Made by a program: the position numbers and the translations under genes
Assembly: GCA_009763385.1 (NCBI GenBank)
Contig: CM019826.1
Location: 62,931,790 to 62,995,789, forward strand
DNA from: Coix lacryma-jobi var. lacryma-jobi
Lineage: Eukaryota > Streptophyta > Magnoliopsida > Poales > Poaceae
Direction: 5' to 3'
Length of the DNA: 64,000 nt
Notes under the pieces: generated by a model
Databases searched by the model: none
What the model saw: only the letters and a program-made list of their open reading frames with translations
Told to the model about the DNA's origin: nothing
Shown here: positions 12,301 through 23,320 of the stretch, piece by piece
How positions within the stretch are numbered: the first letter of the stretch is position 1
Layout: every line of letters begins with the position of its first letter

Positions 12301-12349
12301 ACACATGAGCATTCCGCCTCAGTTTTATCCTTAAAATTGGGGTGTGACA
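9339..12349 (+). repeat. 3' LTR of element F
   Basis: It is 3,011 bp, begins TGTAACACCC and ends GGTGTGACA. A TATA box lies at 10874-10881 and AATAAA at 12236-12241. The right edge abuts element D's gag in the opposite orientation. Confidence 0.95.
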
Positions 12350-12959
12350 AGAGCTCATCGCATGTGAGAGTCTCATAGTTAGGCGATTCGATGATCGCCT
12401 GGACCTTTGAGTCCCACACCGACCAATCAAGAGTATGCAAAAGCTTCAAAGCTCTCTCATGATCGTCGAAAGGCAGAGTATGCAAAAGCTTCAAAGCTCT
12501 CTCATGATCGTCGAAAGGCAACAGCTCCTTGTTTGCCCTCATCCTGTTGACAATCACCTGAAAGCGAGCGAATAAACTCTCTATTCTCTCGCCAGGCATA
12601 TGTCGAAAGTTCTCATACTCTCGCTTGTGTGACTCGTAGAGACGGGTTTTGACTTGAGAGGTTCCCTCATGGAAACGCATGAGGGATGTCCAAATCCCCC
12701 GAGCTGTAGCGAGATGAGAAACGCGATCAAACTCTGTCATGCTCAAGCATGAGAAAAGAGCATTACGGGCTCGACTATTGGCATCGTGATCATCGATCTG
12801 ACGCTGAGTAACACGAGCAGCTAAGACCACGTAATCAGCAGAGCTGCAAATATCCCAGATGGAAGCACCCATACTCTGCAGATAGGCCGACATGCGTATC
12901 TTCCAATATGCATAGTTCGTCCCATCGAAAAACGGCGGTTTGCCCACGCCGCGATCCAT
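12350..12959 (-). pseudogene. gag: gag N-terminal part of D, cut by F
   Basis: On the minus strand the frame starts at the ATG at 12959 with MDRGVGKPPFFDGTNYAYW, the usual start of this Sirevirus gag. It continues through the conserved gag segments SLFARFQVIVNRM and YETLTCDEL. It is open to 12350, where F's LTR begins, so about 200 residues remain. It carries a 45-bp in-frame tandem duplication (12430-12519) that repeats LPFDDHERALKLLHT. The lost part would hold the zinc knuckle and coiled coil, as seen in element E. Confidence 0.88.
12430..12519 (-). repeat. 45-bp tandem duplication inside D gag
   Basis: Two adjacent copies begin AGAGTATGCAAAAGC at 12430 and 12475. The unit is a multiple of three, so the frame survives. 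Elements A and E carry one copy at this place. Confidence 0.9.
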
Positions 12960-13009
12960 GTCGCCTTCTGTGGATCTGGAACCGGCTAAGGTGGAAGATC
13001 CTTAACCTT

Positions 13010-13021
13010 GCTCTGATACCA
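13010..13021 (-). other. Primer-binding site of D (initiator tRNA-Met)
   Basis: On the minus strand it reads TGGTATCAGAGC, 2 bases after the LTR end. This is the standard plant initiator-Met primer site. Confidence 0.88.
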
Positions 13022-13437
13022 ATTGAAGGACCGAGAATGCAATAGCAAGGCGACCAGATGGGGGGTGAATGGGAGCTCAAAAATTTCTCTCGAAACTTTG
13101 GCCTTTGTCCCACAAATCAACCCCCAAAAGCTTCGATCGAAGCCGTGATGCTCACGACCCTTGGAAGAGGGTGGATGATCCCTAGGATCACAGCGGAGCA
13201 CCACAAAGCGATATCAAGCTAATCGGCAAAAGCACCGGAACAAGTTCAACCCCTAAAAACCAAGTCCCGAACGTAGATGGAAGACTACGTCGAGAAATCC
13301 CCAAATACCAATGCTAACAAGTAGCAAAGATACCTAGAGAGGTTCCTTGATCAACTCTAGGGCCAAATGAGAAGTCCGGAAACCAAGCAGAGAAGCCGGG
13401 AGAGCAAACGCACTAAACCGCAACAGACAGCGAGTTC

Positions 13438-13698
13438 CCGGACTGTCCGCCAGTACGGTCCCGGACTGTCCCGCTCAACCACGGACTGTCCGCGGTGGGA
13501 TGGCGGACTGTCCGCCGGCAAAATCCCAAAAACAGCACAGTTGCTGAAAGTTCTCTGCTCGGGCCCGGACTGTCCGCGCCTGTCAACGGCGGACTGTCCG
13601 CCGGTCACCCGAGGCAAACACAGTCAAGCCGCGCGACCACTGCTCGATCGGAGCCCGACGCGCGGACTGTCCGCCGGTCAGACCGCGGACTGTCCACG
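13438..13698 (-). repeat. CGGACTGTCCG palindrome cluster in LTR D
   Basis: About eight occurrences of CGGACTGTCCGC or close variants lie within 260 bp. Each is an inverted repeat around a short centre. Sirevirus LTRs are known to carry repeated palindromic motifs. The core here differs from those in A, B and E. Confidence 0.85.
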
Positions 13699-14487
13699 AC
13701 CGCCTAGTGAGGGCGATTTCAGTCGCCCGTCACACACAACCTCTCAAATCTGAATCAAAACTCAATCCCACGTTCCCAAACTTGGAGAGGATGATCACGA
13801 GGTAGTTAGGAGACTATCCCCAAGAAATCATCCGCTCAAATCAACTCAATCACCGGGAAATCGAAAGGGGAGGAGTATGAAAGAAAAAGCGCCACGAAAA
13901 CAAAATCGACCCGATCTACTTGTTCGTGAGGAGTTAGATAAATTCCTTCAGTGGAAATGATCTCCTCACTATATAGAACAAGTTGATTCAGACGGATTTA
14001 GCAAAGACGCAGTAGAGAGGGAGATCGAGTGATGGGAAAATCATGGAGAAACTAAGAACGCGAAGAACACGAACAAAACGTGAATCAAGTCATGGATCTG
14101 CAACCGTGTGGCTACCACACGCTACAACAGTGAGATTACGGTCTCACTTCCTCAAAATCTCCAGTACACAGAGGTATGGTTCTCTGCGGATCTCAGTTGC
14201 TACAACAGGGGATTGGGAGAGCAGGAAAACCTAGAAGGCAAAGAGCAAATGGCTGAGACAGGATGGGAGGTGGGTGTCTCCCTCTACTTATCCTAATTCT
14301 AGTTCCCACTCTACCCCTAACTAATTACAGAGCGAACCAGCTAAACCCTATGGTTATTCTGGACGAACTCGAAGATGCTGGTAATCCGACGGCCACGCCC
14401 GCACAACTAGTAGTGTTGCCTCGACGCAACCTCACCGATTGCCGCCACGTGCCGCCACTTCTCCGCTCGTCCTTTTCCTGGACTTTG

Positions 14488-14713
14488 CCCCCGGTTTTGA
14501 GGCCCAAACCGGGAAGCCAGCCTTCACGACCAACCCCCGGGTTTGAGGCCCAAACCGGGAAACGAGCCGACCATCGCCAGAGTTTTGTGGCCCAAACTCA
14601 GAAACCCGCAGCACCCAGGTTTTGAGGCCCAAACCTGGAAACCGTCCTCAGCCCGAGTTTTGTAGCCCAAACTCGGAAACCATCAGCACCCAGGTTTTGA
14701 GGCCCAAACCTGG
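14488..14713 (-). repeat. Hairpin array in LTR D
   Basis: Six units of the form arm-TTTTGAGGCCCAAA-arm occur here. The arms change together: CCGG with CCGG, GAG with CTC, CAGG with CCTG. Units with a GAGGCCC centre tend to alternate with units having GTGGCCC or GTAGCCC. Confidence 0.85.
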
Positions 14714-15101
14714 AAACCGTCCACTCGGTGGTTTTTCTGTGGCTCAACCACCAAACCGAGCCGTGATGGGATGCACCGCCCGTGCACCCCGTCCACCGAC
14801 ACATGTCCCCAGGTCCTCGACCCGAGCAACACCATGCCCGCAAGTCTTTGCTCGTCGCTGTCCTAGGCTGTCAGCCACCACAGCTGATCCTCAGGCCACC
14901 GGTCCCTCAGTCCAAGCCTCACGTCCGCCCTTCGCCACTCTCAGTCTATTGGCACGGCATGTCTCTACTTGACCTTCACCTTGCCTTTGATCACTGTATC
15001 CGTGCTCGACACCTGCACAACACAAGCCAAAGAACATGCGCATTATCCCAGTTGACAATCACTCATCACTCAGAGAGTCGGCATACACCCATGTATCCGC
15101 A

Positions 15102-15600
15102 GAAATCGAAGATATTGAAGTTTATGATGATCATGCCGCTGCTATTGCCGAAGTTACCGATCCGCAGTCTGTTCAGAACAAATTATTCCAAGGGTAGTTT
15201 GTACTAGGACGGATCTGCAAGTGAATAAATGAAGTTTGTTTCTTCTCTGAATAATGTCCATTTGTACTTCTCGATCGCAACACCTCTTCAAAGAAACGTT
15301 TCCCGAACGCATGATGTCATCTTAACCGAATAGATCTTGCTCTGACATGTCATGTCACTCGGCACCTTACTTACTGCACTTCACCTTTCTCTTCTCCCGA
15401 TAAACCGGCTAACTTCGAAAAATGCTAGGGTCACCAGGATTATGAACATTTTTTGTGCTAAAGGCGATACAAAAAATATCGGCTATATTTTAAATTCTTG
15501 GAGCAATTTTTTTTTACTAAAGACTATGCTTTACATCGGCTATCTCTGTATACAAATATTCTTAAATCTGCTTCACATACAATTTCCACGTGTTCGGCAT
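15102..15600. other. 3' untranslated part of H, no clear gene
   Basis: This AT-rich sequence is next to D's LTR. No integrase or other pol domain is visible on the minus strand. On the plus strand 31 codons are open from 15102 to the TAG at 15195-15197 (EIEDIEVYDDHAAAIAEV at the start). This may be chance or the tail of an antisense frame. Confidence 0.4.
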
Positions 15601-15813
15601 TTAACATGTAGTGCCGAAGCTCGGTTCATGAGTAACACACATATGAGCCAAAATTTCCCAATAGCCGAATACCTCATCTAACATCTTTCGGCTAAGGCAA
15701 ACTATTACTCCTTCTTTTTCTTTTAAATTTTGTATAAGCGCCGATCCTATTGTAAGGCCATCGGCCGCCACGTACAACTTGAAACGATTACCAAGCTGTT
15801 GAAGTGACTTCAT
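15601..15813 (-). pseudogene. RNase H remnant of H pol
   Basis: About 60 residues are readable, including LYVAADGLTIGSALIQ, which resembles the start of a Gypsy RNase H (first catalytic region, with A-A-D in place of the usual order). Upstream (15814-16060) are broken pieces of the linker that normally precedes RT, such as LGPSFMS and LLREF. The RT domain itself is absent. The call rests on this short match and on position. Confidence 0.5.
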
Positions 15814-16065
15814 ATATTCTTCAATCTCATCAAAAACCTTCTGTTGTACGTCACCTTATACACATTTTCTAATCTTTCTTGAACTTTAGCAACGGAGAAA
15901 AAGGCAGAACTCTCTCAAAAGGTTTATCAATTCCAATCTACAATCTGGATCCAAACCTACATATATTGATTTTGTTTCGGCTTCATCACCAATACTTCAT
16001 TCCTTACCAGCCGACATGAAACTTGGTCCCAACTTTTCTTCATTACTATCAATCGGATTATTTCT

Positions 16066-16886
16066 TCAAAAATTGCGCTGAGAGCCGATCGTTTGAATCG
16101 GCCGTTGGTCTTTGTCAAAAACATTCACAGGACCTACTTCCCAAACTCTTCCAGAGAAGCACTCGACACCATCATATTCCAAGTAAATGGGCTCTGTATT
16201 AGCAACACTCACTGAATCATCAGCATGGACAATTTCAACGTCATCTCGAATCCACTGGATGAGGAATTGATGCATAGTTGACGGAACACAGCAGTTTGCA
16301 TGTATCCAATCCCTTCCTAAGAGCAAACTGTATGCCCCTTGCCATCAATGACGAAGAAGGTAGTAATCAAAGTTTTTGACCCGATCGTTAACTCAACACG
16401 AACTGCCCCTCGAGTATCAGAAGAATTACCAGCAAAGTCCCTCAACACCATGTCAGTCTTCAATAATTCTTCACTTCTCATCCCAAGTTTCCTGAAGGTA
16501 GTATATGGCATGATATTTATGGCAGCTCCTCCATCAATAAACATTTTGGTTAGTGGCTTGCCACTGACATACCCCCTCATATAAAGTGGCCTCAAGTGTC
16601 GATGCTTAGCTGGTTTATCAAAAACTGCTCGTTGAGCTAAAACAAGCTGAGCCAACAGATCTTGGTATTCGTTTTCATCAAAATCTGAATACACTTCTTC
16701 CTGAACATCCTTATCTCCGGGAGCTATGAACTCCGATGGAAGAAAGAATGCCATGCACGTATCAGCTGAACGATCACCCCCATCAGGCTTCTCTTTAGGA
16801 CGCCAAATTTGTTTCATCTTGGCGCCTGTTTGTGCCAATTCCCTGTTCCTTAGGAGCTGCACTCTTCTTTTCTGGCTTTTCCTCAA
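16066..16886 (-). pseudogene. Aspartic protease region of H pol
   Basis: Two overlapping frames give a readable protease: YMRGYVSGKPLTKMFIDGG, then AAINIMPYTTFRKLG, then LLGRDWIHANCCVPSTMHQ. The active-site aspartate sits in FIDGGAAIN, the Tat/Athila form of the DSG/DTG motif. A frameshift near 16320 separates the active-site half from the LGRDWI half. No intact product is possible. Confidence 0.75.
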
Positions 16887-17417
16887 TCCTAGTGGACACC
16901 ACTGTCCTTTCTGCCAAACATATTCGCGATATTCTTCTTCTCCAGTGCGAGCCCAACTTCGATCGACAAACTTTCTTCCCTGCCAATTCTCAAAATCATT
17001 TATTTTTAAGCGCCGATCGTCCTCAGGGATTCGAACCCCAAGCCTTTCATGGACCGAACGGCGGTTGACTCAAGACTGCCTGTATTCAGAATATTGATCA
17101 CTGCATTCAGGGCAATTATTCTTGGCAGGCAGGTTCAAGCCTTCATTCCAACAATACTTGAAGAATGAGCATTCCCAATGAGACTGCTCTTGCTCTCTCA
17201 TATATTCTTGTTCCTCTTGGTATATCTCTTCTTCATACTTCTGATGCTTTCTTATGAACTTTTGTTCCTCATAAAACCTTTGCTTCTGGTATCATTCCTG
17301 CTCCTGACGCCATTTGTTCAATAAAATACGTGTCGTGACCCTGGGCCTAGAGGTTTCACCCCTTTCAGTTCGGCTATTCTGGAAACGAATTTGTTGTCGA
17401 AATTCTTCATTTGTGAT

Positions 17418-19273
17418 TTACCGATTAGGGTCAACAGCACCAGTTTCTCTCGCTCTATCAGAGGTTAACAACTTCATCTTGCTTTTGCCCCTGAGATCAG
17501 CTGCATTAACCATATTAATAGAGAAGGATACGATATTCTGTCCAAAAGGACTACCATCAACTTTCATCTTTCCATCGAACCTCAAATGCCCTTCCTGGAT
17601 AGCTTTCTGGATCCGCACTCTGAACACTCGGCAATCGTTTATAGAGTGAGATCTGGTATTATGAAACCACAATACTTCTTGTCTTTAACTCCCTCAGGGT
17701 GCAGCATGGGATGACCTTCCGGCAACTTGATGCGTCCTTCGTTGAATAAGTACTCAGATAGTTTATCTGATTTGGAAACATCAAAGTTGTAAGTACCTTT
17801 TTGCTGCCTCAGCCATCGTTGATTGACTTGAGTTGGCTCTTTCGCCCAGACTAACTCGGCAGCAGCTATCTCATCTTCATCATCGTACTCCACTGCTTCT
17901 TCTAAGAAAGCTTGATACATCTCGGCAGCCACATCACCTTTCTGGAATTGATTATTCCTCTTGAACCCTTGAGCCTGACTACTCATCATTGCCAACCGTT
18001 GTGATAATTGTCCAAGATCATCAAACTCCATGCCGAATAACTTCTCCTTAATATTCGGCAACATGCCGGCTATAGCTATTCCTGGCAATTGATCATCTGG
18101 TAAATTCAGGGAATATCAAAGGTTTTTAGTTTCCCTGAATCTTCGCAAATATTCTTGCGGCGTCTCGTTAGGTTTCATCCTCAGACTCATGAGATCAACC
18201 AACTTCTCATTGGTGCCCGTAAAGAAATACGCATGGTACTTCTGTTCCAGCTCTGCCCATGTATTAATAGAGTTTGCCGGCAGAGATGTAAACCATGAGA
18301 AAGCTGGTCCAGTTAATGACAATGGGAAATACCGAATTCTCCAGGCCTCATCTGCAGATGCCTCTCTGAGTTGCATCAAGTAACGGCTGATGTGTTCAAC
18401 ACTACTGGTATCATCTTGACCTGAAAACTTGGTAAAATCAGTAGGAGGTTTCACCCTCAGAGGAAGCGCTACTCAGTTGTACCACTCTGGGTAAGGAGAC
18501 TTGTAAGCGTAAGACTGATTGTTTGGCTTCAGGCCGAATTGATTTTGCATCATTTTGGCCATCCTATGCATGATGAGGTCAACACTCGAATCCGGGGCCG
18601 CATGTGCTTGACCCCCAAGATGTGCTCCTGCTGAACTTTTATAGCCCGCATTTGGAAAAGCATTAATCATGTTATAATCAACGAACTCTTGATATCCATC
18701 TCCAAACACGTTCTTCTGTATTCTGTTCGTTGCGGGAGACACTCTGAAAGCAGACTGCGGGACATTTCCTGTTGTGCCGAACGCGAGCTGGCCATAAGTT
18801 GTAGGAGGTTGTTGTGTCTCATGAGGGACCATCCCTCGTGTGCTTGTACCAGCTCCGCCATCTTCAGCAGTCTTCCTCTGAGGTTGAGGTACGGGAAACA
18901 ACAGTGGCCCTTGCATCGGACCAGCGGCTGCCTCGAAACGTCTATCAACCGCCGTGCCGAAGATACCAACCATGATAATGCGAAAGGTATTCAGGAAAGC
19001 TGATTGATGGTTGGTCATGGCCTGCGACATCGCCTTATACACTAGTTCAGTCATTCTCCGAAGATCTTCCTCATCAGTGCTATCGGATTGGTGAGGAAGG
19101 AGAACCCTTGGGAATGGTTGCTTCTGGAAGACCTTGCCGCTCTTATTCTTGGAGAAGGACGTCAAGCACTTGTGCTGAAACTCATCACAAGCTTGTTGTA
19201 CTAAATTTTTTGAGTCTGGCGGCAACTCATCCATGGTCACTTCCAGAATTTGATTGTCGTCGATCTCAGGCAT
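17418..19273 (-). pseudogene. gag: gag of H with several stops and a frameshift
   Basis: The start is the ATG at 19273 (MPEIDDNQILEV), only about 38 bases past the LTR end; the frame upstream is LTR sequence. The core segment AFSWFTSLPANSINTWAEL near 18300 is a Retrotrans_gag-type motif shared by Tat elements. Stops at 18473-18475 and 18116-18118 and a frameshift near 17670 break it. Downstream text such as SINDCRVFRVRIQKAIQEG continues in the next frame to 17418. From 16887 to 17417 only scattered fragments are visible. Confidence 0.75.
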
Positions 19274-19286
19274 CTTGAAACAGAAA

Positions 19287-19303
19287 GTCCCACCGGACGT
19301 GCC
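19287..19303 (-). other. Probable primer-binding region of H
   Basis: On the minus strand the LTR end is followed by TTTTTGGCACGTCCGGTGG, resembling the GGCGCGCCCGGTGGGAC sequence found at this place in grass Tat elements. The tRNA was not identified. Confidence 0.45.
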
Positions 19304-19311
19304 AAAAAGTG

Positions 19312-20921
19312 TGTTGACGCAAAATGTGGTACGTTGCGCCTCACACACAGCAAGCCGGAAAAAGCGTGGCTTCAATCGGGTGCTCGGACGGTTTGAAATC
19401 CGAAGACGTGCCAGTCGGTTTGACCAGAAAGCCAACAAGGGATAAAACTGTGAGAATAAAACTGGAACATGCCGGATGAGACCAGACAGTTCCATATTTA
19501 CAGCCCTGAAGCCACTCACAACAACATACAGCTATAGAAGCTGTCTACTGAACATGTTTATAGAGTTATTCGGCAAATATAAAAAGAAAGCATGTAAACA
19601 CGTTGATTGCCGAATGCACATGTATGAAAAGACATGCTTGAATAAATGATAATTACTCAGACATCATCAGGACATGAAGAATTATAAACAGGTAACTTGT
19701 GAATATAAATCTATTCAAATAACACATGCATAGGTTAATCCAACTAGTCTGTCGCACGTCTAATCTTCATAAACCCATCAAGCATAAACCCAAGCGAGGC
19801 TAATGCTCGCTATAAGTCTACGCCACTTCCTATGGTAAAACCAATCCACCGCATGATACAATCTGACAATAAGAAGCTAAAAGCATGTATATATCTGAAC
19901 AGATCTATAAACACTCATTACTCGTGCAAGCTTAACCAAGCCCGGCGAACACGGCGAACTAGCCGAGTTGGGATCCATGAAGAATGAACATACAAACAAG
20001 CATGGTTAAACCAATCTAAAACCTGCATCTGCCGCACGATACCTAGTTTTATCAAAGCTCAAACGTGATTGACATGCATGAACCCACAACATGTAACAAC
20101 CTAGAATGGAAATTGATTCGGCCATCATGATCATGCAATTATTGGAACACAAGTAAAACTTGTAAAGCAAGGCCCAACAAAGATCAATCTAGATTGGGCA
20201 AAAGGATGTTACAAAATTAATTAAAACATGCAACACATGATAACTTGATGAATCTACTAGATCTTGCCAAATCTAATAGAGCCGATACTTATCTCGCTTT
20301 TGCTAAACATATGAATAAACGCCTGCCGCACGGTATCTACCCATAAGCAAAGCATAAGCAAAGACTTCTTGAACGCTAACAAGCGTTCGCCGCATGACCA
20401 TTGAAAGCAAACAAGACTACTTGCATCACATCTAAATCCACCGCATGATACTAGACATGATAACAAGGTTGTCGGGACTTACGGAGGTCGACAGATCGAT
20501 GATTCCTCTCGAAGAACTCGACGACACGACTAAGGACTCGAAGGTGGCACGGGGCCGGTTTGTATTGATATGGTTGTGAACAATTTTACAATGGCCGAGG
20601 GTTTATATTTATACCCTGGGCGAAAAACGAGTTCTAGAACACTATGACTTCTACAAGGAAACTAGGAAAATATGAGTCCTATCCCTATTTTCCTCTTGGC
20701 GCCCTCCATCGCTATGTGTCTTCTTGTGCAAGTCGGCTCCACTTGCCATATTTGCTTCCCGAATAAAATCACCGCCTTGCAAGATAACCGACCGCTCATG
20801 CACTTGCCGAAACCCTAAGAATTAACCGATCTTGGTCATCTGCCGAATGCATCATACGACCATCTCTCACACACTGGCCCATCTGTCATTCCCTTGTGTG
20901 TGCAAAAATCTGGTGTTAACA
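19312..20921 (-). repeat. 5' LTR of element H
   Basis: It is 1,610 bp. On the minus strand it begins TGTTAACACCAGA and ends GCGTCAACA, so the ends are an imperfect inverted repeat. A TATA box is at 20606-20613. There is no second copy in the window to confirm the inner edge, which I set from the terminal repeat and the gag/primer context. Confidence 0.65.
20606..20613 (-). promoter_or_regulatory. TATA box of LTR H
   Basis: On the minus strand it reads GGTATAAATATAAACCC, an AT box in a GC-rich context about 310 bases into the LTR. Confidence 0.6.
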
Positions 20922-21348
20922 CATAGCAATAAACATTAGGCAATTTGCTCATAATTCTTAGCCTACCTATAACTCCACACATCATTCTTTAGAAATAGGA
21001 GAGGCTACATTTTGGCCTTAGTGAGGATTTAAACACCATTGAGTGATTGAGTGAATCTTGGAGGACTTAAGCAAGTTTTTATCTTTTGAAAACCGTAAAA
21101 ACCTCCAGACAAAATCCTAGTCAAACCTAAGCAAGATAAAAGTTTCCTATCTACTGCTTTATTTCACTCTTGCATGTTTGAAGTGAAAAGCTATAAGCCC
21201 CACATTGCTATGATTAATGATATATACTAAGTTATTTCTCACTATACAATATGCACTTGTATACATCTTAAGTTCCTATCTATTTCATGCTAAATGCTTA
21301 AACCGCATTGTTGCTCGAGGACGAGCAACAGGTTAGCTTGGGGGAGCT
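20922..21348 (+). other. 3' end of an Athila-lineage internal region, with polypurine tract
   Basis: This is untranslated sequence ending GTTAGCTTGGGGGAGCT directly before LTR1. CTCGAGGACGAGCAA just upstream is the usual lead-in to an Athila polypurine tract. The rest of this element should lie beyond H, to the left of the window. No gene is visible. Confidence 0.7.
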
Positions 21349-23153
21349 TGTTGATGGTCCTTAAACACCTGTTTTACCATCAACACTTTACCCAAAAATT
21401 CACCAAAAAGGCATGAAAAGTAGTCAAATAGGTTTCAAACTAACCAAATTCCACATGTCCATAGATGTTTATTTGAATGCAGTATTTGGACCAAATTTGG
21501 AGCATGGACACACCAGGGGCCGAGCCCACTCACCAGGGCCCATTTGGGCCCTAGTGGGGTGGCGCCCGCCACCCCTAGGTGGCGCCCGCCACCAGGGAGA
21601 GGCCCAAACTCCCCCCTGCCACGTCACTGATCCGTGTGACCACCCAGGGCCAAATCTTGGCCCTTGGTCACTAGGTCAGTGGCATCGGAGGGCTCAGGAG
21701 GGGAGTGGCGTGGATCATGACCTAATGACGGTTATCTGGACATGCAACCGACATGCAACTGCCTTGGAGGAGTCCCTGGAGACCGTAGGATCAATGACGG
21801 TGCATCCAAGGGCCAGGGGGGTGGCGGCCGCCACCTAGGGCTGGTGCTCGCCACTAGGGTTTGCCCTAGGTAGGTTGGCTGCCCCCTATAAGTACCCCCC
21901 CTCACTCACTTGGGCTATGAATACCCCCCTGGAGGCGTCACTTCATATGAAGCAAGGAAAGCATGGAAGGAAAGCAAGGCTAAAGCTAGAGAGCTAATAG
22001 CTTAGGGTTTAGCCAAGCTTAGGCAGGTAGGTAGCTAGTAGAGCAAGGCATCCTTGCCTCATTGCCCTCGCGAAAGCGCTGCTCAAGGCTTAGCTCAAGA
22101 GTAGAAGCGTGCGAGTGATCGGTCCTGGAGCTGGGAAGAGTCTTCCTTCATCTCCAGTTCAGGTTTTGCTCTTGTTACTCAAGCACATTACTATATTCTA
22201 GTTCATCATTTCAAGTATTACTTTATTCTACTTACCAGTATTGAGTTGTATACTTGATTGATTGCTTGAGTGCCTAGCTATCCTACAGTTCAATTCACTT
22301 AGCCATAGTAGTTAATCTCTAGTGTGCTTAGTGTTTGATCTTTGTCAATAGGTTCCTTAGTTAGTTTATTGTTTATCTTATTAAGTCAAGTATTTGCTCT
22401 GACGTCCGCACGGGTGTCTCTATTCTAGGCCAGGATAGAGATAGTTAGAATATAATTAGGCGTGGTGCTTAGTTACAGACTTACCTTCAGATACGGCTAG
22501 ACCCCCGGATAGCTGTGGTAGCAAGCAGGTGGTGACAGCCCTGTGCGCCTTGAATTCCACCACGTAGTTGGTCTAGTTTAAAAGTAAGGCTCGTTGTGCT
22601 AGCGTTCAACCTAAGTCAGTGGTAAAGGCTAGTACGCCTCGGTACTTGACAAGATAGGAATAAAACTATACTTAACTTGGTTGCTTATTTGGCATTTGCC
22701 TATCTTGCTTCGTAGTTATCTAGGAGTAGTTATTAGATATTAGTTAGTTACATTAGTTATCCTTAGTTATCTGATTCCCCTTATCTACCTATCCATCCAC
22801 CCTACCTTACCATCCATTTCATCCTTACCTATCCACTCATAAAATCTTTCTAGCCTTTCATCTCCTCTCTTCTCTTCTCTCCTTTTCCCTTTCATATTCT
22901 TTGACTCTCATCCCCTCCTTGACTCGACTCATACACCACCCTAGCCTTCCTCTGGGATCAAATAAATCGACACCTGGTACTCCCAAGCGAAGTGCTACTA
23001 TGATAGTTCTGTGCGCTTGCAGAATCTCCTCTAGGTAGATTGCAATCTCTCTAGCTAGCTCCTACTAGTGTCGGTATTGACAACCCCATTTGACATTAGT
23101 AGATAGCTGCTTTAGCTTCACTCCTTTAGGTATAGTGATTGGACTTGCTACAA
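21349..23153 (+). repeat. LTR1 (Athila-lineage Gypsy)
   Basis: It begins TGTTGATGG after a polypurine tract and ends about CTTGCTACA before a GGCGCCG primer region. It includes GC-rich inverted repeats of GGTGGCGCCCGCCACC type (about 21557-21600) and a TATA box (21887-21894). The right edge could shift by 70 or 140 bases because the primer region is triplicated. No second copy is present. Confidence 0.7.
21887..21894 (+). promoter_or_regulatory. TATA box of LTR1
   Basis: TATAAGTA lies in CCCCCTATAAGTACCCCC, a sharp AT island in GC-rich sequence. Confidence 0.55.
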
Positions 23154-23320
23154 GCATTTCTGGCGCCGTTGCTAGGGATAGATTCCATAGTCTACTCCTG
23201 GTAACAACGTTGGCAAGTGTCAACAAGCATTTCTGGGCCGTTACCGGGGATAGTTGCCTAGCTCTATCTTTAGTGAAGTTAAGAACTACCAACAAGCATT
23301 TCTGGCGCCGTTGCAAGGGA
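23151..23320 (+). repeat. Triplicated primer-binding region after LTR1
   Basis: ACAAGCATTTCTGG followed by GCGCCG or GGCCG occurs at 23151, 23223 and 23292, spaced 72 and 69 bases apart. Copies 1 and 3 keep TGGCGCCGTTGC, the form expected for a tRNA-Asp-type primer. Copy 2 has lost one C and reads TGGGCCGTTACCGGGGA. Confidence 0.85.

Larger units (their letters stand above)
1..12349 (+). mobile_element. Element F: Ty3/Gypsy chromovirus (Tekay/Del type) with ORF0
   Basis: The element runs LTR, primer site, ORF0, gag-pol with a C-terminal chromodomain, polypurine tract, LTR. The first base of the window corresponds to base 98 of the 3' LTR, so about 96-97 bp of the 5' LTR lie outside. The internal part is 2916-9338. 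The LTRs differ by roughly ten substitutions and a similar number of one-base length differences over 2.9 kb, so the insertion is recent. On the right it ends inside the gag of minus-strand element D. The likely 5-bp target duplication is AGAGC (12350-12354), whose partner is off the window. The chromodomain, gag type and 3-kb LTRs support the Tekay/Del lineage. From memory, rice RIRE3 and RIRE8 have the same ORF0-gag-pol layout. Confidence 0.93.
12350..15101 (-). mobile_element. Element D: Sirevirus-type Ty1/Copia, 5' part only
   Basis: On the minus strand this reads 5' LTR (15101 to 13024), initiator-Met primer site, then gag up to the point where F inserted. The rest of gag, pol and the 3' LTR must lie left of the window. 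The LTR is related to those of A, C and E. D itself was inserted into Tat element H at 15101/15102. Confidence 0.88.
13024..15101 (-). repeat. 5' LTR of element D
   Basis: It is 2,078 bp. On the minus strand it starts TGCGGATACATGGGTGTATG and ends CGGTCCTTCA. It has a GGACTGTCCG palindrome cluster (13438-13698) and a covarying hairpin array (14488-14713). It closely matches the partial LTR C (37460-38487) in its last third. Confidence 0.9.
15102..20921 (-). mobile_element. Element H: decayed Tat-lineage Ty3/Gypsy
   Basis: On the minus strand it reads 5' LTR (20921 to 19312), gag, protease, an RNase H remnant, then untranslated sequence up to D's insertion point. RT is missing between the protease and RNase H pieces, and I find no integrase. 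The DGGAAIN protease motif and the gag type fit the Tat/Athila branch. Many stops and frameshifts make it old. The base next to the LTR at 20922 starts CATAG, the likely target duplication, whose partner is off the window. Confidence 0.8.

Noticed and set aside
21413..21838. 141-codon frame in LTR1
   Set aside because: GC-rich LTR sequence with palindromes; no domain and no second frame evidence.
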